NCBI GenBank assembly: GCA_036259475.1
Contig: DATABS010000071.1
Coordinates: 4,648-68,647 of the forward strand
Direction: 5' to 3'
Origin: ZC4RG17 sp036259475
GTDB taxonomy: Bacteria; Actinomycetota; Acidimicrobiia; Spongiisociales; ZC4RG35
Length of the DNA stretch: 64,000 bases
Positions within the stretch are counted from its first letter, which is position 1. Every line of letters begins with the position of its first letter. A program made the translations under genes and the position numbers. The notes beneath the pieces are model-generated. The model searched no databases and was not told the origin of the DNA. It was given only the letters and a program-made list of their open reading frames with translations. This document shows positions 1-7,531 of this stretch, piece after piece.

Positions 1-961
1 GGAGGTAGTTCAAATTGGCGAGCGCTCCCGCCGTCGAGAGGGGGTTGCCTCCGAAGGTGGAGATGGAGTTGGCCGAGAGGCAGTCCATCACTTCGCCCCT
101 TGCCACGACGCCGGCAATCGCCAGGCCGTTCCCCAGGCCCTTGGCGAAGGTGAGGATGTCGGGAGTCATTCCGTGGGACTGGTAGCCCCAGAAATGCTCG
201 CCGGTCCTGCCCCACCCCGTCTGCACCTCGTCGCTGATGAAGAGGATGTCGTGGCGGTCGAGGACCTCCTTCATGGACCCGAAGAAGCCATCGGGAGGGG
301 TGGCGAAGCCTCCGACGCCCTGGATAGGCTCGGCGATCATCGCGGCGACGTCCCCGGCGGTCGCCACATCCATGAGATTCTCCAGGTCGGCAACGCAGGC
401 GGCGGTGAACTCGTCGTCGGGCAGATGTCCGAACGGCGAACGCAGCTTGTAACCGGAATGGACGTACGTGACGTCGAATGGAGAGAGGGATGTCGCCGAC
501 CAAGACCGTTGGCCGGTGATGGCTACGGTCGAATGCGATTTTCCGTGATAGCTGCCCCGCAGGGCGAGGATCTGATTGGAGCGCCGATACTGGGTGGCGA
601 GCATCAGGGCGGCGTCGTTGGCTTCGGTACCGGAATTGGTGAAGAACACTTTGGCATCGGCGATGCCCGAAAGCTCGGCGATCTTCTCGGCCAGCTCTAT
701 CTGGGGCTCGATCAGGTACAACGTCGAGGTGTGAACCATCTTTTCGGCCTGGGCCCGGACCGCCGCCACGATCTCGGGCACGTTGTAGCCCGTCATGGTG
801 GTGAGGATCCCTCCGAAGAAGTCGAGGTAGGTGACGCCTTCAGCGTCGGTGACGCGCCGTCCTTCCCCATCCACCAGTGAGATCGGATCCTCGTAGTACA
901 GAGCCAGCCACGACGGCATCACCTGCCGATGTCGGGAGAGAAGCTCCGAATGAACGTTCAT
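1..961 (-). CDS. class III aminotransferase, beta-alanine / AGXT2-like (3' end outside window)
   Basis: PLP-dependent class III aminotransferase; 320 N-terminal residues are visible and the C-terminus runs off the left edge. Translating the minus strand from ATG at 961 gives the N-terminal motif YLDFFGGILT, the substrate/PLP region FFTNSGTEAND, the Asp motif ISDEVQTGWGRTG, and TFAKGLGNG, whose Lys (about residue 274) should form the Schiff base. The stretch around EVQTGWGRTGEHFWG resembles alanine-glyoxylate/beta-alanine transaminases (AGXT2 group). It lies downstream of a beta-ureidopropionase-like gene and an ABC importer, so I infer that it converts beta-alanine (or 3-aminoisobutyrate) to the semialdehyde at the end of reductive pyrimidine breakdown. 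Other omega-amino acids are possible substrates. A weak GGGGGA precedes the start, inside a hairpin-rich spacer. Confidence 0.9.
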   Translation of the reverse strand, partial: MNVHSELLSRHRQVMPSWLALYYEDPISLVDGEGRRVTDAEGVTYLDFFGGILTTMTGYNVPEIVAAVRAQAEKMVHTSTLYLIEPQIELAEKIAELSGIADAKVFFTNSGTEANDAALMLATQYRRSNQILALRGSYHGKSHSTVAITGQRSWSATSLSPFDVTYVHSGYKLRSPFGHLPDDEFTAACVADLENLMDVATAGDVAAMIAEPIQGVGGFATPPDGFFGSMKEVLDRHDILFISDEVQTGWGRTGEHFWGYQSHGMTPDILTFAKGLGNGLAIAGVVARGEVMDCLSANSISTFGGNPLSTAGALANLNYL

Positions 962-962
962 C

Positions 963-1130
963 TTGTCCCCCACGAAGTGGGGGAAGGTTCCTGCGAGTGT
1001 TGCGCTAGCAACGCTCGGAGGTAGGGGGGAAACCTTGGCGAACCCGAGGACGAGGTGAAAGACGGGTTCGGCTCCCCCCTACCCCACTTCGTGGGGGCCC
1101 CTTCCCCCACTCCTACGTCGTGGGGGACAA
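963..1130. repeat. multi-hairpin inverted-repeat element between two operon genes
   Basis: The spacer between the nitrilase stop and the aminotransferase start is almost wholly palindromic. Visible elements: CCCCCAC-GAA-GTGGGGG at about 967-983; CGAGTGTTGC-GCTA-GCAACGCTCG at 994-1017 (one mismatch); GTAGGGGGGA at 1021-1030 pairing with TCCCCCCTAC at 1073-1082; CGAACCCG at 1039-1046 pairing with CGGGTTCG at 1063-1070; CCCCAC-TTC-GTGGGG near 1083-1096; and another CCCCCAC...GTGGGGG at about 1105-1125. The ends TTGTCCCCCACG and CGTGGGGGACAA form terminal inverted repeats. It looks like a mobile or structured interspersed repeat. It could also attenuate or stabilise the operon mRNA. Confidence 0.8.
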
Positions 1131-1139
1131 AAATGCCAT

Positions 1140-1982
1140 TCACGGGGCCACCAAGGGCTGGTAGGCATCCGGGCGGCGATCGCGATAGAACGCCCATGTC
1201 TTGCGCACTTCATCGATCATGTCGAGGTCGAGGTCCCGAACCACGAGTTCCTCGTCGGTATCCGACGCCGACTCTCCGACGACCTGGCCGCGGGGATCAA
1301 CGAAGTAGGAGGATCCGTAGAAGTCGTTGTCGCCGTAGGGCTCCTTGCCGATCCGATTGATCGCCCCGATGAAGTACTCGTTGGCAACCGCCGAAGCCGG
1401 CTGTTCGAGGTTCCACAGGTACATCGACAAGCCTCGGCTGGTAGCCGAGGGGTTGAACACGATCTTCGCTCCGGCCAGGCCGAGCGCTCGCCAGCCTTCA
1501 GGGAAGTGGCGGTCGTAGCAGATGTACACGCCGATCCTGCCGACCTTGGTGTCGAAGATGGGGTAGCCGAGATTGCCGGGCCGGAAGTAGAACTTCTCCC
1601 AGAATCCGCTCACGTGGGGAATGTGGGTCTTGCGGTACTTGCCGAGGTACTGGCCGTCGGCATCGATGACGGCGGCAGTGTTGTAGTAGAACCCCTCGTC
1701 GGCCTTCTCGAACATCGGGACGACCAGCACCATCTCGGTGTCCTTCGCCAGTTGGATCATCCTCTGCATCGTCGGCCCGTCGGGGATCGGTTCAGCCGAG
1801 TCGAAATGCTCGTTCTCCTGCACCTGGCAGAAGTAGGGCGTGTTGAAGATTTCCTGGAAGCACATGACCCGGGCCCCGTCGGCGGCGGCCTGCTCGGCGT
1901 ATTTGATGTGCTTGTCGACCATCGACTCGGAGTCGCCGGTCCATTCGGTCTGGAGAATGGCCGCTCTCACGATGTTGGACAT
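1140..1982 (-). CDS. carbon-nitrogen hydrolase, N-carbamoyl-beta-alanine amidohydrolase (beta-ureidopropionase)-like
   Basis: Nitrilase-superfamily amidohydrolase of 280 residues, the usual length. The Glu-Lys-Cys triad is visible: Glu in MCFQEIFNTPYF, Lys in KYRKTHIP and Cys in VYICYDRHFPE. The start at 1982 is chosen because AGGAGAGGAGA lies 6-8 nt upstream; an open frame extends further but has no such site. The family hydrolyses N-carbamoyl-beta-alanine to beta-alanine, CO2 and ammonia, or related N-carbamoyl amino acids and putrescines. Location between an ABC importer and a beta-alanine-type aminotransferase favours the pyrimidine-catabolic role. No dihydropyrimidinase or dihydropyrimidine dehydrogenase is in the window, so the assignment rests on family and context. 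Protein is cytosolic. Confidence 0.88.
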   Translation of the reverse strand: MSNIVRAAILQTEWTGDSESMVDKHIKYAEQAAADGARVMCFQEIFNTPYFCQVQENEHFDSAEPIPDGPTMQRMIQLAKDTEMVLVVPMFEKADEGFYYNTAAVIDADGQYLGKYRKTHIPHVSGFWEKFYFRPGNLGYPIFDTKVGRIGVYICYDRHFPEGWRALGLAGAKIVFNPSATSRGLSMYLWNLEQPASAVANEYFIGAINRIGKEPYGDNDFYGSSYFVDPRGQVVGESASDTDEELVVRDLDLDMIDEVRKTWAFYRDRRPDAYQPLVAP

Positions 1983-2043
1983 GTCGTCTCTCCTCTCCTG
2001 TGGGCGGGGGACGGAGTTCCGTCCCCCGCCTTGGTCACAAGTT

Positions 2044-3213
2044 CTACTCCCCTCCTGGGTTGAGCTGAACTTCGATCCGCTCCCAGTCATTGCCGTGGAC
2101 GTCCAGACCCTTCTCTTCGAGGGCGGCGACGGCGGACTCGGCGAGGTCGGACCGGTATACGTCTTCGCCGATCTCCACGCCTTGGAGATCAGGGATCTGT
2201 GTTGTGGCGATCTCCACGGTCTGGTTCCACAGCTCTTCGTTCATGACACCGATTCCGTTGCTGGCGGGCCAGATGAGCGCATTGATCTCGTTCATCATCC
2301 ACGTCTGGTGGCTGAGGCCCAGGGTAGAGCCGGCGTCGAGCACAGACTGAACGCAGGAGTCGGGGTTGTCACGGCAATAGATCCACCCCTCGAAGCTCGC
2401 CTCCAGGAACCGCTCCGCAATGTCCTCGTTGTCGGCGATCCACTCGGCGTTGACCCACAGTGCGTCCTGCAGCATGGCCGTGCCCACCTCATTGAAGTCG
2501 ATGACGCTGAGGTCCTCCGGTTGGTACAGCTCGCCCGTGTCGGGGTTCTCTGCCTCGAGGACCTGGGCGTACTCGTTGTAGGTCATGGCCTCGGCCGAGT
2601 CGATCTCCCGATTGAGCAATGCCGCCATCGTGAAGTCCTGTGCCACCAGTTCGACGTTCTGAACATCGAACTTCTCGATCGCCGCCAGCAGCTCGTATTC
2701 GTTGCCGAATCCCCAGTTGCCGACGACCTTGCCTTCCCAGTCCTCGGGAGCTGTGATCCCGGAATCGGCCCAGCTCACCATGAGGGTGCCCGATCGCTCG
2801 AACATCTGGGCGACGTTGATGATGTCGGCGCCGGCCTGGCGGGATACCAATGCCTTCGGCACCCAGGCGATTCCGAACTCGGCGCCTCCCGAGGCGAGGA
2901 CCTGCTGAGGGACGATATCGACGCCGCCCTCGAGGATCTCCACGTTGAGGCACCGGTCGTCGTAGTAACCCCGGTCGATGGCGGCGTAGTAGCCGGCGAA
3001 CTGAGCCTGGGCGAACCACTGCAATTGGAGGCGAACGTCGTCGGGTGTCTCACACGCCTCGGCCGATCCGGTGTCGGTCGCGGCTGTGTCGGTGACGGTG
3101 TCATCGGTCGTCGTGTCTTCCGTGCCGGCTACGTCGGCGTCATCGCCGCAGGCGGCGAGGGCCAACGCCAAAATCGCCACCAGGGCGATCAGTCGGCGGT
3201 ACATGGATGTCAT
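2044..3213 (-). CDS. ABC transporter substrate-binding lipoprotein, NMT1/THI5-like
   Basis: Extracytoplasmic solute-binding protein of about 389 residues. It has a hydrophobic signal segment ending in the lipobox LALAACGDD, a Thr/Asp/Val-rich linker, then an NMT1/THI5 fold beginning VRLQLQWFAQAQFAGYYAA. This LQW..QAQFAGYY motif is shared with thiamine-precursor (HMP) and flavin-type binding proteins, whose ligands are pyrimidine-like or aromatic rings. The ATG at 3213 is preferred among three close ATGs (3216, 3213, 3204) because AGGAGG lies 5 nt before it. It sits 61 nt upstream of the nitrilase gene and downstream of its permease and ATPase partners. The ligand is unknown; a pyrimidine or carbamoyl/beta-amino compound is inferred from the operon. 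Confidence 0.88.
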   Translation of the reverse strand: MTSMYRRLIALVAILALALAACGDDADVAGTEDTTTDDTVTDTAATDTGSAEACETPDDVRLQLQWFAQAQFAGYYAAIDRGYYDDRCLNVEILEGGVDIVPQQVLASGGAEFGIAWVPKALVSRQAGADIINVAQMFERSGTLMVSWADSGITAPEDWEGKVVGNWGFGNEYELLAAIEKFDVQNVELVAQDFTMAALLNREIDSAEAMTYNEYAQVLEAENPDTGELYQPEDLSVIDFNEVGTAMLQDALWVNAEWIADNEDIAERFLEASFEGWIYCRDNPDSCVQSVLDAGSTLGLSHQTWMMNEINALIWPASNGIGVMNEELWNQTVEIATTQIPDLQGVEIGEDVYRSDLAESAVAALEEKGLDVHGNDWERIEVQLNPGGE

Positions 3214-3257
3214 CATTTCCTCCTGGGTTGTCGTTTTCCTCGGTAGTCCGTGTCGCG

Positions 3258-4025
3258 TCACTCCGCGGCTCGTATCGAGACGTGCCACGGCATGACGAGC
3301 CGTTCAGCGGCGAGAACTATCGAATACATGCTTATCCCGAGCACCGCGGAGACGAGGATCGCCGCCCATGCGTCGGGGAACTGGAAGAGCTGAGCCCGGT
3401 TGGTTATGTATTGGCCGAGGACGTCCTGGGGACCGCCGAAGTACTCGGCGATGATCGCCCCGATCAACGACAGCGGCACTGCCACCTTCATCGCCGAGAA
3501 GAAGTACGGCAAGGACGTCGGGATCCTCAGGCGGCGTAGAATTTCGTACGGTGAGGCGGCCATCGCCCGCATCAGCTCGAGACGGGCAGGGTCCGCCTCG
3601 ACCAGCCCCCGGGTCGTATTCGCCATGACGGGAAAGAACACCATCAGTGCTACCACGGCCATTTTCGATACCGGGCTGGTGAGGCCGAAGAGCTGGTTGA
3701 AGATCGGGGCGGTCGCCACGATGGGCATTGCGTTCACCGCCGCCGCGAATGGCATGGCCCCGAGCCGAAGGGTCGTCCAGCGGGCTACCGCGGCCGCGAC
3801 GAGTATTCCCAGAATCGTGCCCACCACCAGACCCCCCACGGCTTCGATGAGAGTGCGGAATCCGTAGCTCCAGATGTCGGCGAAGTTTGTGACGAATGAG
3901 GTCCAGATCGCCGACGGGGCGGGGAGGATGAACGCCTCGATGTCGAACAGCCGGACGAGGGCCTCCCACAGCGCCACGCCGCCAACGAACGCGAGCACCG
4001 GCGCGGTGAGCCGGCCGGCCCTCAC
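3258..4025 (-). CDS. ABC transporter permease, BPD-type (SsuC/ThiX-like)
   Basis: Integral membrane permease of 255 residues with about six hydrophobic segments, starting with a helix in TAPVLAFVGGVALWEALV. The EAA loop that docks with the ATPase is recognisable around ELMRAMAASPYEILRRLRIPTSLPYFFSA. The start at 4025 overlaps the ATPase stop by 4 nt (ATGA), implying coupled translation. This is one of two different permeases in the operon, which fits a heterodimeric channel for the lipoprotein-delivered ligand. Confidence 0.9.
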   Translation of the reverse strand: MRAGRLTAPVLAFVGGVALWEALVRLFDIEAFILPAPSAIWTSFVTNFADIWSYGFRTLIEAVGGLVVGTILGILVAAAVARWTTLRLGAMPFAAAVNAMPIVATAPIFNQLFGLTSPVSKMAVVALMVFFPVMANTTRGLVEADPARLELMRAMAASPYEILRRLRIPTSLPYFFSAMKVAVPLSLIGAIIAEYFGGPQDVLGQYITNRAQLFQFPDAWAAILVSAVLGISMYSIVLAAERLVMPWHVSIRAAE

Positions 4026-4798
4026 GAGAGCTTCTCTCCTTGACGGAGCGCCTCACGCACTTCTGTGAGAAGCTCGAAGAATCTGGGACTCTCTCGTATC
4101 TCGAATTGACGGGGTTGAGGCAGGTCGATGTCGATGCGGTGGGTGATGCGCCCGGGTCGCGACGACATCACGATCGTCCTGGTGGACAAGAAGACGGCTT
4201 CGGGGATGGAATGGGTCACGAACACGACCGTTGTCCCCGTGTCTCTCCAGATCCGCATCAACTCCTGTTGCATCGACTCACGAGTCATCTCGTCGAGGGC
4301 CCCAAACGGCTCATCCATCAGCAGAAGCGGCGGACGCTGTCCAAGGGCACGGGCGATCGCCACCCGTTGCTGCATGCCGCCTGAGAGCTGCCACGGGTAG
4401 TGGTCGACGAAGTCACTCAGACCGACCATCGCCAGCAATTCTTCGGCTCTCGAGCGACGGCCGTGGGCGTCGACGTCCGCCAGTTCCAAGGGCAACTCGA
4501 CGTTGCGCAGGACTGTCCGCCACTCCAGAAGGGTGGCGCTCTGGAAGGCGATGCCGTAGTCGCCGTCGAGGCGCGCCTGGTGAGGGTCCTTGCCGTTGAC
4601 GATCAGCCGCCCGGCGCTGGGATGGAGCAGTTCGCCTATCAGCCGAAGCAGGGTCGACTTCCCGCAGCCGGACGGTCCGATGAGAGACACGAACTCGCCC
4701 GGTTCGATTTGGAGGTCGATATCGGAGAGGGCCTCGACCGTGCCGGAGCGCCCCGAGAACGTCTTGCTCAATTTCTGGGCATCGACGATGAAGTCCAT
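4022..4798 (-). CDS. ABC transporter ATP-binding protein (nitrate/sulfonate/taurine type)
   Basis: ATPase subunit of 258 residues. All motifs are present in order: Walker A GPSGCGKST, Q-loop FQSATLLEWRTV, signature LSGGMQQR, Walker B LLLMDEPFGALDE and the H-loop THSIPEA. Closest in style to the SsuB/TauB/ThiZ group that partners NMT1-type binding proteins. It lies between two permease genes, touching each (1 nt overlap at 4798 and 4 nt at 4022-4025). It energises import of the operon's substrate at the inner face of the membrane. Confidence 0.93.
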   Translation of the reverse strand: MDFIVDAQKLSKTFSGRSGTVEALSDIDLQIEPGEFVSLIGPSGCGKSTLLRLIGELLHPSAGRLIVNGKDPHQARLDGDYGIAFQSATLLEWRTVLRNVELPLELADVDAHGRRSRAEELLAMVGLSDFVDHYPWQLSGGMQQRVAIARALGQRPPLLLMDEPFGALDEMTRESMQQELMRIWRDTGTTVVFVTHSIPEAVFLSTRTIVMSSRPGRITHRIDIDLPQPRQFEIRESPRFFELLTEVREALRQGEKLS

Positions 4799-5685
4799 CA
4801 GAGCTCGGCTCCTCGCACACCCGACGGAAGGGTGAGACGTTCGGCGAGCGATACCACTCCCACGAAGATCAGGCCGCCGATCGCTGCCATGAATACCGCG
4901 GCGTACAGCTTGGACGGGTCGGCGGCGAACACCTGGTTGAACTGGAGCAACGCCCGACCCAGTCCCTCACCGAAGCCTGCCGGTAGCTCGCCGACTATCG
5001 CCCCGACCACTGACGCCGCCGCCGAGATCTTCAATGCAGTGAAGATGTAGGGCAGGGCGGAAGGAACCTGGAGCTTCCATAGGCGTTCCCAGGGGGAGGC
5101 GGCATAGGAGTGGAACAGTTCGGTGGCGGTGGGCTCGGGCGAACGGAGCCCCCGAACGGTGTTGATCGCGACCGGAAAAAAGGTCAGATAGGCGGCGATG
5201 ATGGATACCGCCATCCAGCCGGGAGCGTCCAGCCGTCGACCCCAGATGACGACCATCGGCGCGATGGCGATGATGGGAATCGTCTGGGAGGCCACCACGT
5301 AGGGCATGAAGGCTCTTTCGGCCGTCCGGGAGCGGACGAACATCACACCGATGACGAATCCCACCAGACCTCCGACCAGGAACCCGACAACCGCCTCGCG
5401 CAGCGTGTAGAAGGTCGCCACGGCCAGCGCCACGATCAACGGCTCCCCGCCGCGTCGCACCGGTCCGAACAGGGAAGTGACGACGTCCCAGACATGGGGC
5501 ATCGAGTTGTTCCCCGGCCGGGGCCGCATTTCAGTCTCGGTGAAAGGCCACACTCCCCCGGTCGCCCTTCCGAGGAGCTTGTAGCCCTCCCAGAGGACGA
5601 TCACTGCCACCAGAATGGCGATGAAGGCGAGGACGCGGCGCTGCGGGCGTCGGTCGGCTTGCCGTGACTCAGTCCCCGCTGTCAT
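4798..5685 (-). CDS. ABC transporter permease, BPD-type
   Basis: Second permease of the importer, 295 residues from ATG 5685. A longer open frame continues upstream into priA sequence without similarity, so the internal ATG before TAGTESRQADRR is used. After a basic N-terminus comes RVLAFIAILVAVIVLWEGYKLL (first membrane helix) and about five more. The EAA-type loop lies around SYAASPWERLWKLQVPSALPY. It is the first gene of the six-gene transport/catabolism run and begins 46 nt after the priA stop. I see no convincing promoter in that gap, so transcription may continue from priA or start inside it. Confidence 0.88.
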   Translation of the reverse strand: MTAGTESRQADRRPQRRVLAFIAILVAVIVLWEGYKLLGRATGGVWPFTETEMRPRPGNNSMPHVWDVVTSLFGPVRRGGEPLIVALAVATFYTLREAVVGFLVGGLVGFVIGVMFVRSRTAERAFMPYVVASQTIPIIAIAPMVVIWGRRLDAPGWMAVSIIAAYLTFFPVAINTVRGLRSPEPTATELFHSYAASPWERLWKLQVPSALPYIFTALKISAAASVVGAIVGELPAGFGEGLGRALLQFNQVFAADPSKLYAAVFMAAIGGLIFVGVVSLAERLTLPSGVRGAEL

Positions 5686-5731
5686 CGGCGGTCGACTATA
5701 CGCTTTCGGGCGGGGCGTCGCCGCCAAATCA

Positions 5732-7531
5732 TCACAGGTCCAAGGGGTCGACGTCGACACGGACAGTTGCCCCCTGATCCCTCCAGCGCTGGACCAGAGG
5801 CCGCAGCGCCAGCTTGTATCCCCCGAGCGCGGCTCCCTGGACGAGCCAGCGATCGGCACCCTGGGTCGGTGCTGGTCCCATGATCGACATTCCGTCATCG
5901 CCGGTCGCACGCAAATCGCCGTCGACATTGGCAGAGCCGCCTCTCACCTCGATCACCATGATCTCCGATGCCGGGGGATAACCGAGGGCCCTTCTCTCGG
6001 CCATCTCGTGAGTGAGGAACTCCATGGGATCTCCCCGGCGAAGCGCGGTCACCAGGGGCTGATCAGGAAGAGACGTCTGGAGTATCAGCCGGTTTCCTCG
6101 ACCCCTTCGCACACGTCCGGCGAGCCGTGCCAGAATGCGGAGGGCCTCTTCGCCCGCCCGAAAATGGCTTCCCAGGGCCAGTCCGTCGACGTCGACCGCA
6201 ATTGCCAGTTCGACCCCCGTAGTGGAGGCGAGATCCCGCTCTGAGCCGACGCCGACCGGAGCCTTCGAGTTCGTCTCGCCGACTCTGTCGCCGAACAGGC
6301 CCTTCAACTCGTGGAGTACCCGGCCGACTCCCGCCCCCAATGGCTCGAACGTGGCACCGCCGCAGTTGAGGCAGGGGCGGGAGGGTGCGCCGCAGCGGGT
6401 GCAGGCTTCGCCCGGTTCCGGCCGGGAACCGCAGTTGGCGCACCGGCGGAGTTCCTTGCATGTGGCGCACCGGTACGCCGGGGCGTAGCCCCGCCGGTGG
6501 CTGAAGACGAAGACTGTGCCGTCCCGCTCGAGCACCCGGGCGATCGCCGTCCGGGCGCGAGCCGAGACGAGGCCCGACCCGGGCGGCTCCTCGTTGCGGT
6601 CGACCACTTCGACCAGGGGCCAGGCTCGGGGACCGGGTCTTACGACCTCCGCTCCCGCTGCCAGTAATTCGAGGGAGGGCGTCGGACCGACGTACACCTG
6701 GGAGAAGCGCTCGAGCCGACCGCGTGTCATCATCAGCCGCCGAACGGCGAGCGTCGGCGTCTGTCGGTCTTTCATCGCCCGGCGGCTCTCTTCGACGACC
6801 ACCGCCACCGCCAATCCGGCCACGGGCCAGGTGGCGACGCGAGGAGTGCCGATGACGATGTGCCCGGGCTGGGAGGCAGCCCTCGACCAGCGTTCGGTGG
6901 TCGTGGCGTCATCGACATCGCCAGATATCTCGATGACGTTCTCACCGACCAGACGGCGGGCGTGACGGGCCACCATGTCAGCTTCCGAGGCGGTTGCCAC
7001 CACTATCAGCAGCGACCGGGCGGTCCCGACGATGGGAGTGAGCGCCTCCAGCCACGACACGTCTTCCCAGGGTGACAGGAGGGCCGTGATGGGCCGTCGC
7101 CGCCCCTCCAGCACGGCCTCGGTCAGCTCATCGAGCGGATGCTTGGCAGGTGACGGATTCTGCCCTGTCGGCGTGTCGCGTCGACTGTGGTGAATTTCAG
7201 TCGGTTGGGTGGGGAGATTCGGCGGCGCCGCCCGCTCCAGCATCACCGACACCGGGGCCAGATAGTGATGGGCGGCCCAGACCAGGGCGTCCCGCAGCTG
7301 GGGCCCGAAGACGGGAAGATCGCCCGACACCCCGGTGATCGGCTTCAACCGCTCCGGTGGCCTCTCTCCCAGTTCGACCACATGTCCGCGTACGCGGCGC
7401 CCGCCGAGCGGAACCCGCACGATGCTTCCCACCTGGAGGCGGGAGAGGTGTGAGTCGGGGATCGAGTACCAGAATCCGTCGTCGACCGAGAAGGTCGGAA
7501 CGGCGGGAACTACCCGGGCGGCAGCGGTCAG
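5732..7531 (-). CDS. priA: primosomal protein N', degenerate actinobacterial PriA
   Basis: PriA-family protein, about 599 residues against about 730 for canonical PriA. The 3'-DNA-end-binding domain is at the N-terminus. The zinc-binding Cys cluster is intact in the middle (CATCKELRRCANC, CTRCGAPSRPCLNC). The helicase core has lost its motifs: the Walker A position has no GKT and the DEEH box reads VEESR. This matches the known degenerate PriA of actinobacteria, thought to be a non-helicase restart factor. Start: the first conventional start is GTG 7432, but the 33 codons upstream encode typical PriA N-terminus (RVVPAVPTFSVDDGFWYSIP) and are closed by a stop at 7559. The only start-like codon is a CTG at 7531 overlapping the metK stop. 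I use that; the alternative is 7432. Confidence 0.85.
   Translation of the reverse strand: MTAAARVVPAVPTFSVDDGFWYSIPDSHLSRLQVGSIVRVPLGGRRVRGHVVELGERPPERLKPITGVSGDLPVFGPQLRDALVWAAHHYLAPVSVMLERAAPPNLPTQPTEIHHSRRDTPTGQNPSPAKHPLDELTEAVLEGRRRPITALLSPWEDVSWLEALTPIVGTARSLLIVVATASEADMVARHARRLVGENVIEISGDVDDATTTERWSRAASQPGHIVIGTPRVATWPVAGLAVAVVVEESRRAMKDRQTPTLAVRRLMMTRGRLERFSQVYVGPTPSLELLAAGAEVVRPGPRAWPLVEVVDRNEEPPGSGLVSARARTAIARVLERDGTVFVFSHRRGYAPAYRCATCKELRRCANCGSRPEPGEACTRCGAPSRPCLNCGGATFEPLGAGVGRVLHELKGLFGDRVGETNSKAPVGVGSERDLASTTGVELAIAVDVDGLALGSHFRAGEEALRILARLAGRVRRGRGNRLILQTSLPDQPLVTALRRGDPMEFLTHEMAERRALGYPPASEIMVIEVRGGSANVDGDLRATGDDGMSIMGPAPTQGADRWLVQGAALGGYKLALRPLVQRWRDQGATVRVDVDPLDL

Noticed and set aside
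958..1197. Open frames with PTSWGT-like repeats on both strands
   Set aside because: They only translate the palindromic element at 963-1130; there is no ribosome site and the same motif appears on both strands because of the inverted repeats.
1840..3246. Long plus-strand open frame of 468 codons
   Set aside because: It lies opposite the solute-binding protein and nitrilase genes, has no recognisable domain, and arises from high-GC codon bias on the complementary strand. The same holds for the long frames opposite rel (39625-41499), hisS/aspS and queA/ruvB.
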